64,000 nucleotides of DNA from Polydactylus sextarius (taxonomy: Eukaryota > Chordata > Actinopteri > Polynemidae), in contig CM028912.1 in assembly GCA_016801845.1 (NCBI GenBank), positions 21,450,001-21,514,000 on the forward strand. The letters are read 5' to 3'. Shown piece by piece: positions 49,730 to 62,689 of this stretch. Position numbers and translations under genes: made by a program. The notes below the pieces were generated by a model. It did not search any database and was not told the origin of the DNA. It saw nothing but the letters and a program-made list of their open reading frames with translations. The first letter of the stretch is position 1. Every line of letters begins with the position of its first letter.

Positions 49730-50116
49730 AACCAAATCAGAAGAGACTGGTCAGACTGGTTGGAGCTGAAAGAGGCTTTATATTAACTCAGATAACAACT
49801 TTACGACAGTGCAACAAAGTAATTCAATTCAAATTCCTTTTGAGAAGAGAAAAGCTTCAGAATGAACAACATTTTCAACCTGGAGGTGGATGGACTGTAA
49901 CAACAGAGACCATGTCAGGTTCTTGCCAAGAACAGAAACCTGAGTCTACACTGGACATAAGTTCACCCACTGGAAGACTGGTTGATGGATCTTGAACCAA
50001 TCTGTCATGTGTTGGAGGTGCTGCTGCTGGTGGTGTGATGATGGGAAATGTTCACTTCAGAATCTTAACTCCTATCAGCCTGGTTGAATATTGTCGCTGA
50101 CTATGAACATCCCTTC
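49730..50116 (+). pseudogene. Tc1/mariner-like transposase relic
   Basis: A collinear, much-eroded match to a fish Tc1-like transposase gene as I recall it. In order it shows a segment like actggtcagactggttgg, then aacctggaggtggatgg, then ccaagaacagaaacctgag, then ggtgctgctgctggtgg. It ends with an open block WLNIVADYEHPF, close to the YLSIVADHVHPF-type motif between the first two catalytic aspartates. Stops and internal deletions occur throughout. The element ends are not identified. It is a different family from the relic at 43970. Confidence 0.7.
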
Positions 50117-51204
50117 AAGCTTCAGAAGACTCTGTCCTCGTTAAAGGAACAAGAAGAGGGTGGTGTCACCCTATTGATCCACCAGAAGGAGCTTTATGAA
50201 AACCTATTACACTTGAATTTCCATTTCTACTGGTCATCTTCTTACTGGTGACCAGTGTTCTTTTTTTTTCAAATACAGAATGCATGTTACTGAATATCCC
50301 TTAAGACAACATGGACCCTGTACATATTATAGCACACACAAGTCCTGGTGTAAAGGTCCAAACACTTTGATTTTTTGAAGTTTTGAAGTTTGACTTTCCC
50401 TCAAAATTCTGCTTTCTCCACCTAGTTTATTTACTCCTGGAGACTGTACAGTATGACTGCAGCGTTATATCAAGCAATAACCAAAAAAAAAAAAAAAAAA
50501 AAAAAAACCCTTTAGACTCAGACCTCAAGCACCTGCAATTAACACATTAAAATCTTAAAACCATATAAACATACTCTGAGGTGGGCAGCTACACTGTGCA
50601 TTCATGCATTACATCGCTTGAAGATACAGACAACATAGGAAATACAGAGGGAATAAACGGCTAAAAATCCAAGTCTTACAGGACAGGGCCTGACTGACTA
50701 GGAATGTGATGTTTTTATAAGGAGGCCATCTATCAGTTTTATAGTATCATTAATAAAGTGTCTGGAAAGGGATTTTAAGAGAGTATCTCGACAAGGATTT
50801 CACCTTGAGAGAGATGAACATAGAGCCTCTGTGGAGTGATTCCAATTCATTCTGTCAGGAGTGCAGTCTGTGGAGGGGCACAAATACGTGCATGATTTTG
50901 TTCATAAAATTCCCACTTATCATATATTGTAAACATGATGTAAGACCAAATATAACTGTTGTCAGAGAACATTCATAAATGGCGTGCACATTGTATTTGA
51001 ATTTCTGATTTCACAGTGTCTGCACAAGAATGTCTTTATTAAAGTCATAAATCATAGGTTGCTATCAGTTCAAATAATGCCCTCTCCTGCTCTGCATGCT
51101 TCATTTTGTGATCTCATGTTGGGCAATGAAAACAGCTCATTATTTTTAGTTAGGCCAAAATTGATGTCAGTAAGTTTACACTTACAGTACAGTACAGTCT
51201 TTTT
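50117..51204. other. Intergenic, no gene seen
   Basis: It holds a 25-base A tract at 50483-50507. Nothing else is recognised. Confidence 0.65.
50483..50507. repeat. Poly(A) tract, 25 bases
   Basis: An uninterrupted A run with no LINE or SINE body recognised upstream. Confidence 0.9.
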
Positions 51205-51355
51205 GAGAGAGACATGAGAAGATTGATGCCACTTTGATGTCTGTGTTTTAAGGAACTGGATACAAGCAGGATTTGGAGATTAGCCTAGCATAGCATAAAG
51301 ACTAGAAGCAGGAGGAAAGAGCCAACATACCAACAGCTCCAGCTGACTGATTACT
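51205..51355 (+). mobile_element. Teleost non-autonomous interspersed repeat
   Basis: The order gagaagattgatgccactt, then atgtctgtgt, then tagcatagcataaagactag, gaagcaggagg, and ccaacagctccagctgactg matches a widespread percomorph repeat as I remember it (intact copies read agcttagcataaagactgg). This is one reason to place the sequence in that fish group. Confidence 0.65.
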
Positions 51356-53081
51356 ACATTTGATCTGATCTTATTTGACTTGTAAATGAATCTTGTGCTT
51401 TTTTTCTGTCGGTTATGTGACATGAAAATTATGCCTCCATCGGTGCAGACAACATGTTCTTCCTTGGTTGCCAATTTCACAAGTCTGAAAATATGCCTGT
51501 AGTCCCTCCCCTTCTACTGTAGAGCCAAGATGGTGACTGTTGAAGATGAGAGGTGTTCAGTATTTTATATTCAGTTTTTTTGATCATTCTGAGTGTCACA
51601 ATTTGGATATACTGTATGGTGCATCTGTGAACTTAGGATAACAAATATAAGTATGGAAATACATGAATCTAGATAGAGTAAGTGACTTACTGGATACTGG
51701 TTATCAGAGTGGAGGTTATTATGTGTTGAACTGTACATACATGCATAACCCCATATTTGGCAAACTAGTTGGTAGGCAGTTTTTTTAACCTTTGATTTTT
51801 CTCTTGCTGTTAATCTTTATGTAAACAGCTGCCTTTCTTTACCTCTGTACTTAACACAAGATGTGACAGGAATGAACAATGTTCATCTCACTCTCAGTCA
51901 ACAAAGAAGTACTTTTAATACCTGAATAGTTAGTCTGTGCTTTCAACCTTTTGCACCATCATGGCATCACGTGCACTTCTATTAAAGAATAAAACTCCTG
52001 CGCCACCTCGCTTTTATTCTGTGTCCAACCACACAAAATCTCCCAGGAAATGAAGGATCATTTTATGGCACCAAGTAAGTCCATCTGCCACTGCACAAAG
52101 AAAGATGGAGCTTTGGTTTCTCCACTAGTTGTTTGTAGTTTTCTCCAGAAAACTTTAATGGTAGACAGTGGAAAAAAACAGTGGAAACTCTGCCCACAAA
52201 AGTGAATGAGTCCAGTTGCAAAGAAGATAGAAACTGAGGTAAAAAAAAATCAACCTTGGATTGGATTTCACTCAATGTAGAAATCTCCAGGACTTCACAG
52301 GTTTTCTAAGTGGCCTTCAGTTGGCATTACTTCTAATAAGTAAGTAAGAAAATTTGCCATCGCATTAATACAAACGGATGTTTTATTCTGCTTTTATCAC
52401 GGCCCTAGGAACAATGAATGATTCTTTGCGACAGTGGCGCCATCAGTAATACCACTTGGATGTGCATTTATATGGGATTGTGATTGAAAAAACATTCTAC
52501 ATCATGAGTAAATCACTTTTTACTTTTAAAGGGAGAAGTCTGATTTGAAACTATTGTGTGTGTTCAAGATCTCAGTTACACTCAAGTGCATCAGTGTATC
52601 ATAGGGAAAGAACTTTTTAATGGTTTCAAGCCACAGTGGAAAAGTTAACTTTACCTCCTTCAAGGGTGTGATACAGTTATAATGGATATCAAGTGCATGT
52701 TTAGACAGAGGTGTGTTACAAGTTCTGTCTTTTTGCTGGATGATACAGATCATGTTGCTTCTATAATAAACTGTTGACAAAAACCTGACCTTTTTGTGTT
52801 CCAGTTTGGGATTTTATTCTAAAAGGAAAAATATTAAACACCTGTTGAAAACAAGTAAAAGCTCACCACAGCACCATTTTGGCTTCAGCAGTTTAGCATC
52901 CCAACATTTAAGACCAGTTTCTGGGAACGTTTCTCTAACACATGCTGAGTTACAGTCCATGCTTTAAAGAACGACTTTTTCAGTTGATAAGACAAGCTTT
53001 GAATGATTTGAGCTAATTGCCGTAACTTTTTTGGCTCAGAAGAGGAATAAGCATACACTACAATTAAAAATGTGCTAGGGT
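51356..53081. other. Intergenic, no gene seen
   Basis: Nothing recognised; AT-rich and mostly unique-looking. Confidence 0.6.
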
Positions 53082-53154
53082 TTCACTTGAGACTTGGCAA
53101 TCCTGCTAAAATCCCACCATTAATGTTTTTCTTACCCCTGTAGTCTCAAGTGAA
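53082..53154. repeat. Inverted repeat, 13-bp arms and 47-base spacer
   Basis: The arms ttcacttgagact (53082-53094) and agtctcaagtgaa (53142-53154) are exact reverse complements. Confidence 0.8.
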
Positions 53155-53385
53155 GCATTGTCTCACAGCTACTTGGACACTTGTAAAGAGAAATGATGGC
53201 TGCTTCATTTTTTAAAGCTTGTTGTCAGTTTGGCCCCAAACCACATGAGCTTTTCCAAGTTTGACAAGAAGTGAAACTGCTAATTTTGCCCCACAACTGA
53301 CAAAGATTTTAGGCCTTTTTCAAACACTGATTGAAATAAGTTAAGAGATATGTTACATGTGTTATGTATATATACACGTTACATG

Positions 53386-53387
<2 letters not shown>

Positions 53388-53445
<58 letters not shown>
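53388..53445. repeat. (TA)n microsatellite
   Basis: 58 bases of uninterrupted TA. It is likely to extrude as a cruciform and to be unstable in length. Confidence 0.97.
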
Positions 53446-53447
<2 letters not shown>

Positions 53448-55539
53448 GAGAAAATGTTGTTTTGACATTAAGACCTCAGGTTTTATTCTTTATACATAAA
53501 AACATCTCATTGTACACTGAGAAGAACCTGCTTCTTCTGCAGTGCCCTTTAGCATGAATACCCATGTACCATGGCTTTGAATATAAAAGAAAGCAGAGAC
53601 CTTGGATGGGTTTTCTAATCTCAAAGAACATCACTTTTGAGTTTAAGTGGGACTTTCTGTCAAGGGTAAGCCATCTATTGCTCATGCTACACTGCACAAT
53701 ATATATCCTCCCTCATTTTCTCCTCTCTCCTTCCCCTTTATAATCACAGAGTGATGTTTTGACTGGCCAAATCCCTTGCATTTCTCCTGAGGTTAGTGCA
53801 CAGTCAATCATAAGGGCTTGGACCTTTTTTAAAAGAACCTCCAGATTATATTACCTCCACCCAACAGGCAGCTTCATTGATCCCCTCGCAGTCTTTGTGG
53901 ACTCCGCCAAGTGTGCACTGTTCACAAAAACTTCACTTCTCATGCCCTTCTTCCCTGTCATGCCACACTCTCTTTTCAGTGACATATTTAGTTTGGTAAT
54001 TAAACCAAGATCAAAGTGCTTTCATATTTTAGGGGCGTGAGAAGGTAAAGAGTCTTAAAAGCAAGGCTTGGGAGCCAAGGTGTAATGGGAAAAAAAATCA
54101 AAAGGCAGGTTGTATTCCTGAAGGCAAGATAGCCCACTTTTTGGGAAAGGAGTAGGTGCACTATCGCTTTATTCTATGCTGGAAACATGTAATCATTTGA
54201 AAGAGGATAAGGTTGAAGCAAGGACATTACTGGAGCCACACCTTATCAAAACATAGTACCTAATTGAGACACTGGTGCCTAAACAAACTTTCCCAAGTTG
54301 AAAAGAAAATGGCCTGTAAAAACAATTCCTCAGTGTAGTTGACTTTTGGACTGTATGTCTTTAAAGTAAGACTTGGTATTTGCCTGTCAGGGTGGTGAAC
54401 ACCCATGGAAGTACAGTACAACAACATTACTCCATATTTCCAACAATGTTACCTATGTAGCTACATTTTCCCTTGAGCTTCACAGGGATCTGCACTGAAA
54501 ACATACTGTACATATATCTGATAATCTGATATTACTGATTGTAATGTATAACACAGAAACAGAAAATCTGATTATATGGTTACACATTTGTCCCCTTTTG
54601 TTGAACCTTTTATAACAGTTTACATGTGATATACACAAGTTCCAGAATATGGAGGAGAGCCCACACCTTGTCTAAAGGTGCATGGGATCTATGTTCATGT
54701 GACCAGTTGATCACCGGAGTCTTCCTCAAATCCAAACTAAACGTTTACAAAAAGGACCCAGGAAAAAGATGCGCACGCCAGAGCATGACTGATGTAAATA
54801 TTATTGGGAAAATGTTTGCCACGGGCAAGAAATAGATAAGCAATAAAACCACTATGTACTGGAATGGAAATCGGCATGGAGCCGCTTCAACATCGCATGG
54901 ATGGTAATTTATGACTTTCTCCTTGGAGAGATTTGAACTTGGCATCTGTTACTGCTCTCACAGTCTGCTTCTGAGAAACCCATAGAGCATCCAGCACGCA
55001 ACAGTACAAACAATCACTCCCTAATACTCAGGGTAAAATAAACGTGGATTTGGTTTCTACTGAGCCAGGAGATTTTTGGAGATAAGAGAGGAAGACATCG
55101 GAAAAAGGGGCTGAGCAAAACGGTCATGAGGATGATATTTCTCCTGAAACATCACCTTTGCACCTCATCTTGGGCTAATAATTAACTTCTGAAGATCCTG
55201 CAGGTATGCCGTCATCAATAAACAACACAATCAATGTTTAACTGTTGTCTTCACTCATCAATTATTAGTTTATTAGTTATAAGTTAGCAGAAAAAAGAAA
55301 CATGAGTAAATGAAAGAGCATGAAAGCTGCACTGCTCTGTAATAGCATTATATCAATCTGATGAAATAAATGACACAGCTAGAGCTAAGTCTAATAAAAT
55401 GTTAGTCAATCAGTTAGATGTGAACAACTTCTCTTCTTCTCTTCTTCTTCTTCTGTTTAAAGTTAAATACTGGATTATCCAAACAGCCATTAAAGCCTCA
55501 CACAGCTACTAATAAAAATAAAGCCGTAGACTCAAATAC
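53446..55539. other. Intergenic, repeat-poor stretch
   Basis: About 2 kb of complex sequence lacking simple repeats or known repeat families. It is a candidate for conserved non-coding elements, particularly 53.5-54.3 kb. No coding signature is seen. Confidence 0.5.
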
Positions 55540-55745
55540 ATTTTATTGTATCAATTAGTGGCAAATCACAAAATACATTTATTTCAAAGCATTTTACATA
55601 GTCAGGTCAAAATCTTGTAATATTATAGAGAAAACCCAATAGTTCCCACAGTGAGCAGCGCTTGAAGACAATGCAGAGGAAAAACTCCCTTTAACAGGAA
55701 GAAACGTCCAGCAGAACCAGACTCAGCGTGAGCAGCCATCTTTCT
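55540..55745 (-). mobile_element. Teleost interspersed repeat (retroposon-like)
   Basis: On the + strand it contains aaatcacaaaatacattt, gtcaggtcaaaatcttg, cccaatagttcccac, ggaaaaactccctttaacag, gaagaaacgtccagcagaac and agcagccatct in the order of a very common fish repeat that I recall. Intact copies usually end with ATTGAATTG units on the opposite strand. Class not assigned. Confidence 0.7.
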
Positions 55746-58597
55746 CACATGGACTCGTGTATTAGAGGCAATGCATTATTTTCAGGTAGAGGTGTAGAAT
55801 GATTGAGCTTGGGTTTAAAACTGTGAAAAATATAAAACCTTACAGTCAATATATGCTGTCAGAACTGATTATGTCACTTTCTTGTCCTACATTTCATCTG
55901 GAAACTGAAAAACCTCTTAAATTCCCCCTAATCTTCTCTGTGGCTACAACACCTTCTGTGAAGTTCTTCACTGACGTGTATGATCCTTTCACTTGCACAG
56001 CATAGGTTGTTGAGGTTTGTGTGTTTTTCTAAATGCCACCTTGCTGAACAAAAAAGCACTTTCCCATCCAGACAAAAGAACTGTAGCCTCTCGCTGTGCT
56101 GAAGAGGAAAAATGCCAGTTTCAGTTGAATCACTTCTTGTAAAAGTCACTTCAGTTTAATCACTTTGCAGCTGGTTGAAGTCAGTTTGCCAGTTTTCCTT
56201 CCTGTAGTTTATGAAGATGGCCTGTCCTCTCTCATTATGAGATGTGTTAAGTGTAAAACATCCTGGAGTGGGGGATGGACCTCATTCTTTTCGAAGTGTG
56301 AAGTGTCAAAAAAAACAAACAAGGAAAAAGAGGAGAAAATGTTTCTGTCCTGAGCTCAGCGGGATGAGTCACAGATGGAGTGAAAAACAGTAATAGAATC
56401 GCACATGAAACATGACTGGACTTTGACAAATAAAGGTTATATACATGCTAGCAACCAACCATCAAAGTCTGTAGCATAGCTTATCCTCCAGTGTGTGTTT
56501 TGTATCGAAAGCACATAATCTCATTTTGCTGCGCGGCCAGTAAAATATACTCTTCTGTGCCTTTGATCACTTGTATTTTATTTACTTTAATCATTGTGCC
56601 AGTGACAGATGATAACATACAATAAAAATGGAAAACATTACATCAAACGGAGATACAGAGAGTTACACTGTTATCAGGATTGCTGTGTTTTAGTTGAAAG
56701 TTTGATATGTGTTTTCACGTTACAGCCTCTTACAAAGAAGATGAAAAGAAAATATGAACTTTCATTTCATATTATGTAAAACCTTGAAATGGTACCTGTA
56801 ACACTTCAGATATTTACAGTATTCTAAAGAGACAAAAGTCCTACAATAAGTAGCCACAATTAATTACTTCTTCATTAGTCTTAAAGTTTCACTTTGCCCG
56901 TGGTGAGGATACAAGTAGGAAAAATGATAGCTGACATCTGTATGGTATCTAATACGGCTGAGTCATTTGTACTAACTCCAAAAATATGTCTTGTCCACAC
57001 ATCCTAGCAAAGGTTTGCTAACAGAGGAGGCAGATGGTGCAGCTGCTTCCAATTTCTCTATGAATTAAGTCTGGGAAAACACAGCTGATCAATAGGCTGT
57101 AATAGGAAAGACACACCCGTACTGTAGACAGTCCATATACTCTGTCACCATCTGCCAAGGGTGTGGTGGCCAGTCTTTACATCCCCTTCTCTCTATATTC
57201 ACTTACTCTCTGTCAGTTGCATTCATGCGATGTGTAGTGATATTTTATTAAAGACATTTGAGATGTCAAATGACATTACTCCAGCTCATGATAGTCATTG
57301 GCTCTGTGCTTGAAGTTCAGTGTACCTAAAGGGTTTAAAGACTTGGAATTTTGTAGAGCGGTTCCTGTGGAAGTCCTGGTCCACCCACAGTGAAAGAAAT
57401 TGGTTTTGACTTTGTAGACTTACTGAATAAATATTAAGTTGAATAATGAGAGCTACAAGTCTAAAGGACAGGGTCATTGAATTTATACATTACCACTTCT
57501 CAGATGACAAATGTCTAATTTTTAAATCAAACCTGTGTCTCCTCACCAGATGAAGCTCAGTTCACAGGACGACTACAGTGATGACAGAGAAAGGTCCTGC
57601 AGCTAAGAAGCTTTTAGAAGGTTGTTAAAAACACATTTGTTAAGTGTTTTGTAGCCAAAACACAAAATCTCCCTACAAGACTTATCTAATTCCCCCTTGG
57701 TTCATGACTTATGTTTTGGAAAGTTAACATCTGCAAACAGACGGGATTTATGACTGGAGGAAATAGTTTCTGAACAATTCGCAATCAGACTTTGGCTTGA
57801 AGTGATGGACGTGGTTATACTTCATTGAGAGTGTGAATTTAGAATAGCATAATAACACTTGAGTTTTTGTAATGTGACTTCATACAGTTGAAACATTGGT
57901 TGTAGAGCTGCTGTTGACTGGATGTTGAGTCTGATCACTGCTGTTAAGCTGTCTATGGAACTGACTAAATGATCAAGATATTGATTGGCTTGATATAAGT
58001 TGACAGCAGTTTTATAAACACAGTATTGCTAATTTTAACCAGGTGAAGCCAAAACACCACCTGCAGCCAATCACTATCTTCTAGTGGCTGGCTGCAAAAT
58101 AGAATGAACCCAACTCCTCCATATAGGAGATGGAAGGTGGTTGAAACTAAAGCATTGAAGTGTACATCATTCATCATTCATGTTACACTGATGTTTTCTG
58201 ATAATTCTGGGTGAGATGTCATTGTTGGCAGGTGAGATTGACCTATAATAGGACAGCTTGGCGTGTGGGAGAAACTTGTACAGTGCTTCCACCTCCAACT
58301 GTGTCACCAGTGTTGGCAGTTGGCAGCACTTGAATCAGAAAGATTTTAGGTTCATTATTGTCTTGTGGGAAGAAATGGAGGCCATTTTTTATATACAATT
58401 AGTATACGGTATATCAAATGTCAATGTCTCAAATCAAACTCTTGTAGTAAAAGAATTACAATGTGCCTATTTCTAGCTGAAAATCTACAACTTAGACTGG
58501 ATTAAACAACAGGAGACCAGTGAACAACTGTGGTCTGCAAGGTGTAGACTTTAGACAAGCTTATTTAAGGATCCTCTTGCTTTTTTCACAAGTCAAA
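55746..58597. other. Intergenic, no gene seen
   Basis: Nothing recognised apart from small open frames without family signatures. Confidence 0.6.
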
Positions 58598-58642
58598 CAT
58601 CCATCCATCCATTATCTATACCACTCATCCAGTTAAGGGTTT
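58598..58642 (+). mobile_element. Short LINE-tail-like repeat (ccatccatccattatctata)
   Basis: Tandem CATC units run into attatctataccactcatcc, a motif common at the end of teleost L2-type or related repeats. Only about 45 bases remain. Confidence 0.5.
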
Positions 58643-58761
58643 TGGACAAATCCAATAGTTTTCCTCAAATTCTTGGGTTCTTCATCTAACTCAACAAGCC
58701 CTCTACTGGTAGTTAGCTAGTTAGTTATTTAACTAGCCACTATAAATATTAAATCCATTAG
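58643..58761. other. AT-rich spacer
   Basis: It contains a short tagttagttatttaactag palindrome-like stretch near 58714-58736. No gene. Confidence 0.5.
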
Positions 58762-58816
58762 GAGCAGGAGCAAATTAGGAATCCTTAAATCCAGGATTCT
58801 TAATTTGCTCCTGCTC
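58762..58816. repeat. Near-perfect stem-loop, 24-bp arms and 7-base loop
   Basis: The left arm 58762-58785 starts gagcaggagcaaattagg. The right arm 58793-58816 starts aggattcttaatttgctc. 23 of 24 positions pair, and the exception would be a G-U wobble in RNA. The loop is taaatcc. It is much longer and cleaner than other palindromes in the window. Confidence 0.85.
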
Positions 58817-59519
58817 AAAATTTCCAAAAATATTTGAGCTAATGAACTCCAAACTAAACTAATTATTATACTGGTTCAGGTTTTCATGCTCTCTGAGGGC
58901 CACAATGTCTGAATAAACATTAGCTTCAATACAGGAAACAGAGCAGGGTTTTAATAGATGTAAATTTTGATATTTGTGTGTCTAGTTCATTCTGTTCCTA
59001 CATATATTGACAATATTGTCTGACATATTATCTTATTGTTATATTCAGTTTATCATAGTGGAGGAATATACTTCATCTTGTTCTTGTCTACAACATGCAG
59101 TCTGCAATTTTTATGAGGCTGTGTTGAAGCCATATTATGGAACAATGTGTGTTCCCTGTAATGGAATTTACTGGGTAAGAAAACCACAGGGGGCCCTCCC
59201 ACATGCTGGACTATTTGTTCTGAGGCTGTAGAGAGATACATTATGAAGAATTAGAGAGCCCACCAATGAAGTGACGGTGCTGGACCAGCCGGGTCTTTAA
59301 AGTGCTGCCCACAGTCCTTTGGTCTCCTCACATCTAGTATAGAAAGAGGTGTGCAAATACACAATCACTAAACCCACGTCACCAAAGCACTGTGCCTGGA
59401 ACATGACATGACATCACACAGTTTAATGGTAGCTGAGCTAAGCCCCATCCCCTCCCTGCTCAGTGTTTGACAGGCCTGCTCTGTCCCGCTAGAGTTTTAG
59501 TAAAATAATATTGATGATG
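58817..59519. other. Intergenic, no gene seen
   Basis: Nothing recognised. Confidence 0.6.
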
Positions 59520-59940
59520 ATGATACTGATGATGATTAACAGGAGGTAGGGTGGAGGGCAGGATGGGGAAGTTGGTCATTTTAATCCCTTCCTTCCAAAT
59601 GCACTCTTGGCTGTGACTCTGTGTGTGTGTATGCGTGTTTGTGAGTATCATTGTGTGTATCGAGGGGGGAGTTGGGGTGTGCATTGTCACCTTTTCCTTT
59701 GGACTCCAGTCCATCTTCCTTCCCACAGCTGTTCATGCATGGGCCTTCCCATCAGCCAGCAGCTGGACTTGTCAGCCAATCAGGCACCTGCATGATTACC
59801 AACAGCTGGAAAAGTAAAAAGCACTGGGTGGAGGGGGTCGGGGGAGGGACTGCTGAGGCTTGGCGGGTGGGGGTTGAGGAAAGCAGCTGAATTAGGAAGG
59901 AAGAGAAGGAAGGAGGAGAGGGAGAGTAAAGGCTCTAAGT
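59520..59940. promoter_or_regulatory. Candidate cis-regulatory element (E-box cluster, CCAAT, G4)
   Basis: Within 59726-59889 there are four CAGCTG E-boxes (59726, 59760, 59803, 59884), one CACCTG (59785) and a CCAAT motif (59776-59780). A G-quadruplex pattern follows at 59826-59848. CAGCTG is expected about once per 4 kb, so four in 165 bases is notable. No transcript or TATA-like start is evident, so an enhancer is more likely than a promoter. The density is directly visible; the function is inference. Confidence 0.45.
59826..59848 (+). other. G-quadruplex motif on the plus strand
   Basis: G runs of 3, 5, 5 and 3 are separated by TGGA, TC and A. Further G runs follow at about 59864-59873. 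Confidence 0.7.
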
Positions 59941-61520
59941 AATATGACAAGGGGAGAAAATGATGAATGAAAAAGTTAGTTATTTAGTTAGATTTGGGAA
60001 TTTGTGGTGTTTTTAATGTTTAAATGTCTTTTTCCTAATCAGTCATCCCAAACCATCTGACAAGCCCCTCAGTGGTCACATTATCCCTTTATGTTATATG
60101 CTACAAAAATCACATTGTATCATTGCAGATGTGCTTTATTGCCTTGTTGTGGGATAATTATGTGAGGTCAGACATTTGAAGGGTGAAATATGAAACATTG
60201 GCCTTTTGGGTGTAATAAGTATTTTGCTGAAGTTAATAAATTGGTGTCAATGACTTGGGTTCTGTTCATGGATAGTTAGATATTCTGTCCCATTTTGAAC
60301 CCATTGGATTTTTTCTAATTGTAAATGAGTCATGCATGCCTTTTATGAGTGTCAGTGACACTTGGGGTGAACTTTATTTGAAAGGGAGTAATGGTGTTCC
60401 TCATTCACTGCCTGGGTGAATTGGTAATATAAAACGCCTGAACTCAAAGTAGCCTGAGGAAGCTAATTACTTCTGCCATCCTCAAACATTTTTCCTGCGT
60501 GGTTCCCTCTTGTTGGACCAGTCTGTGGCTCAGTGTTTTCCCTGTGACCTCTGCAGTACATAATAAACTTAACACACTTGTTATGCTTTCAAGGTCTTCA
60601 CCATAACATAGTGAGTGTTTTTAATGACACTTCTCTTGGTTGTCAGGTTGAGGGCAGCAGTATCACCTCTCTGTGACTTTCTGAGCTGCCTCGTTTTGAT
60701 TTTGCTTCCTCTGCTCAGCGCTGAAATCCACTGCGGTTATGAGGACATTCATCACTCTTGCCTCACTCTTCCCTCAATGGCTGTAAAGTTTTCCGAGGGG
60801 AAAGGAACTGTAACATTAATAGTAAAGTCAAAGAACCATGGAGGGACTTTTTTTAATCATTCCCACCTCTTCCTTTCCTGTTTCCTTAAACACTTCTTCC
60901 AATGAATATTCATTTTTTCTGCCAACAAAGCTTTATGTTTCAGAAATCGTCAGATGATATACCTTGGAATTGGTAAGGTACTTATCCATAATAACAAATA
61001 ATTTGAACTTAATTGTCTAGATAGAAATGAGTAATAACTTTGAAGCTGAACTGAAACAGTACTGGATAATACATCCCACATGAAAAGTTGGTTAAAAGGA
61101 ACTATATGTTTGTTCAGCTGCCAAACACAGTTTCTTTCTGAGAGTGGTCCGTGGTACCTACACGCTGATGGTTAAGAGGTTATAATAATCCCTCTTAGTA
61201 ACACTAGTTCTTCAAAATGCCAAAATCTTACATATTACTACCAACACGCCCTTGTTTTTAGTCTACTGTCCATTTGTCTGTGACACTGCAAAGTCAAATA
61301 CAAGCACTTTCTGCTTACACTTATATTTATATTATAGTTTTCTGTGTAAGAAAACTTTTGTCCAAACCATCTTACATGTGAGGGACAACACTGAATCTGG
61401 AGTGCAAGAGGAGGCATTAAAATACAGCAGTCAATGAGGTGAAGAAGTGCAAGTAGATAAAGTAAGAAGTTCTCCAGTGCAGGCTAAGTGCTGGTTAGAG
61501 ATGTTGGGTGTATTAGGAGA
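59941..61520. other. Intergenic, no gene seen
   Basis: Complex sequence at 60.0-60.6 kb with a TGAGTCA AP-1-like site (60326-60332). The open frame at 60615-60905 starts with a hydrophobic stretch, but lacks a recognisable domain and I do not support it as a gene. Confidence 0.55.
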
Positions 61521-61720
61521 GAAGACGTTCTCAAAAGAGATGAGTTTTGAAGAAAGAGAAGGACACCTCTGATCTGAGAGCAGTGGAAGCTCATTCATCC
61601 ATCAGAGAACCACAGATGAGAACAGTCTGCTGATGTCAGATGAGGTTTCTTGGAGGAACACAATAGTTGAAAGAAGTCTCCCTTTAGGCAGCATAGGGGA
61701 CTTGAACTGGATTCAGGCAT
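61521..61720 (+). mobile_element. Interspersed repeat fragment of teleost type
   Basis: The sequence gatgagttttgaagaaagag, cctctgatctgagagcagtg, gaagctcattcatccatc, agagaaccacagatgagaac and gggacttgaactggattc follows a dispersed fish repeat in order. In intact copies I recall aagctcattccaccactg and gtcttgaattcgatgc. It is diverged. Confidence 0.55.
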
Positions 61721-61954
61721 TTGGCATTGCAGCAGTCTGTGTGTGCTAGGTGGTGCACTGCCTTTAATAAGGCCTGATTATTTTGATATTGAAGAAAACA
61801 CCAGAATCAGATGGTAATGCACCAAGAGCAGAAATTAGAAGACATCAGACAAGAGTTCTGTGTAATGTCTGCACGTTTAAGTAAGACTTCGTTATGACAG
61901 AAGACTAGTCATGTGACATCTGTAGCCAAAAGCTCTGATGCTCAATATTCCATT

Positions 61955-62689
<735 letters not shown>

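Noticed and set aside
60615..60905. 96-codon frame with a hydrophobic N-terminus resembling a signal peptide
   Set aside because: No cleavage-site context, no domain, and no splice or promoter evidence. Leu/Val-rich starts arise easily by chance.
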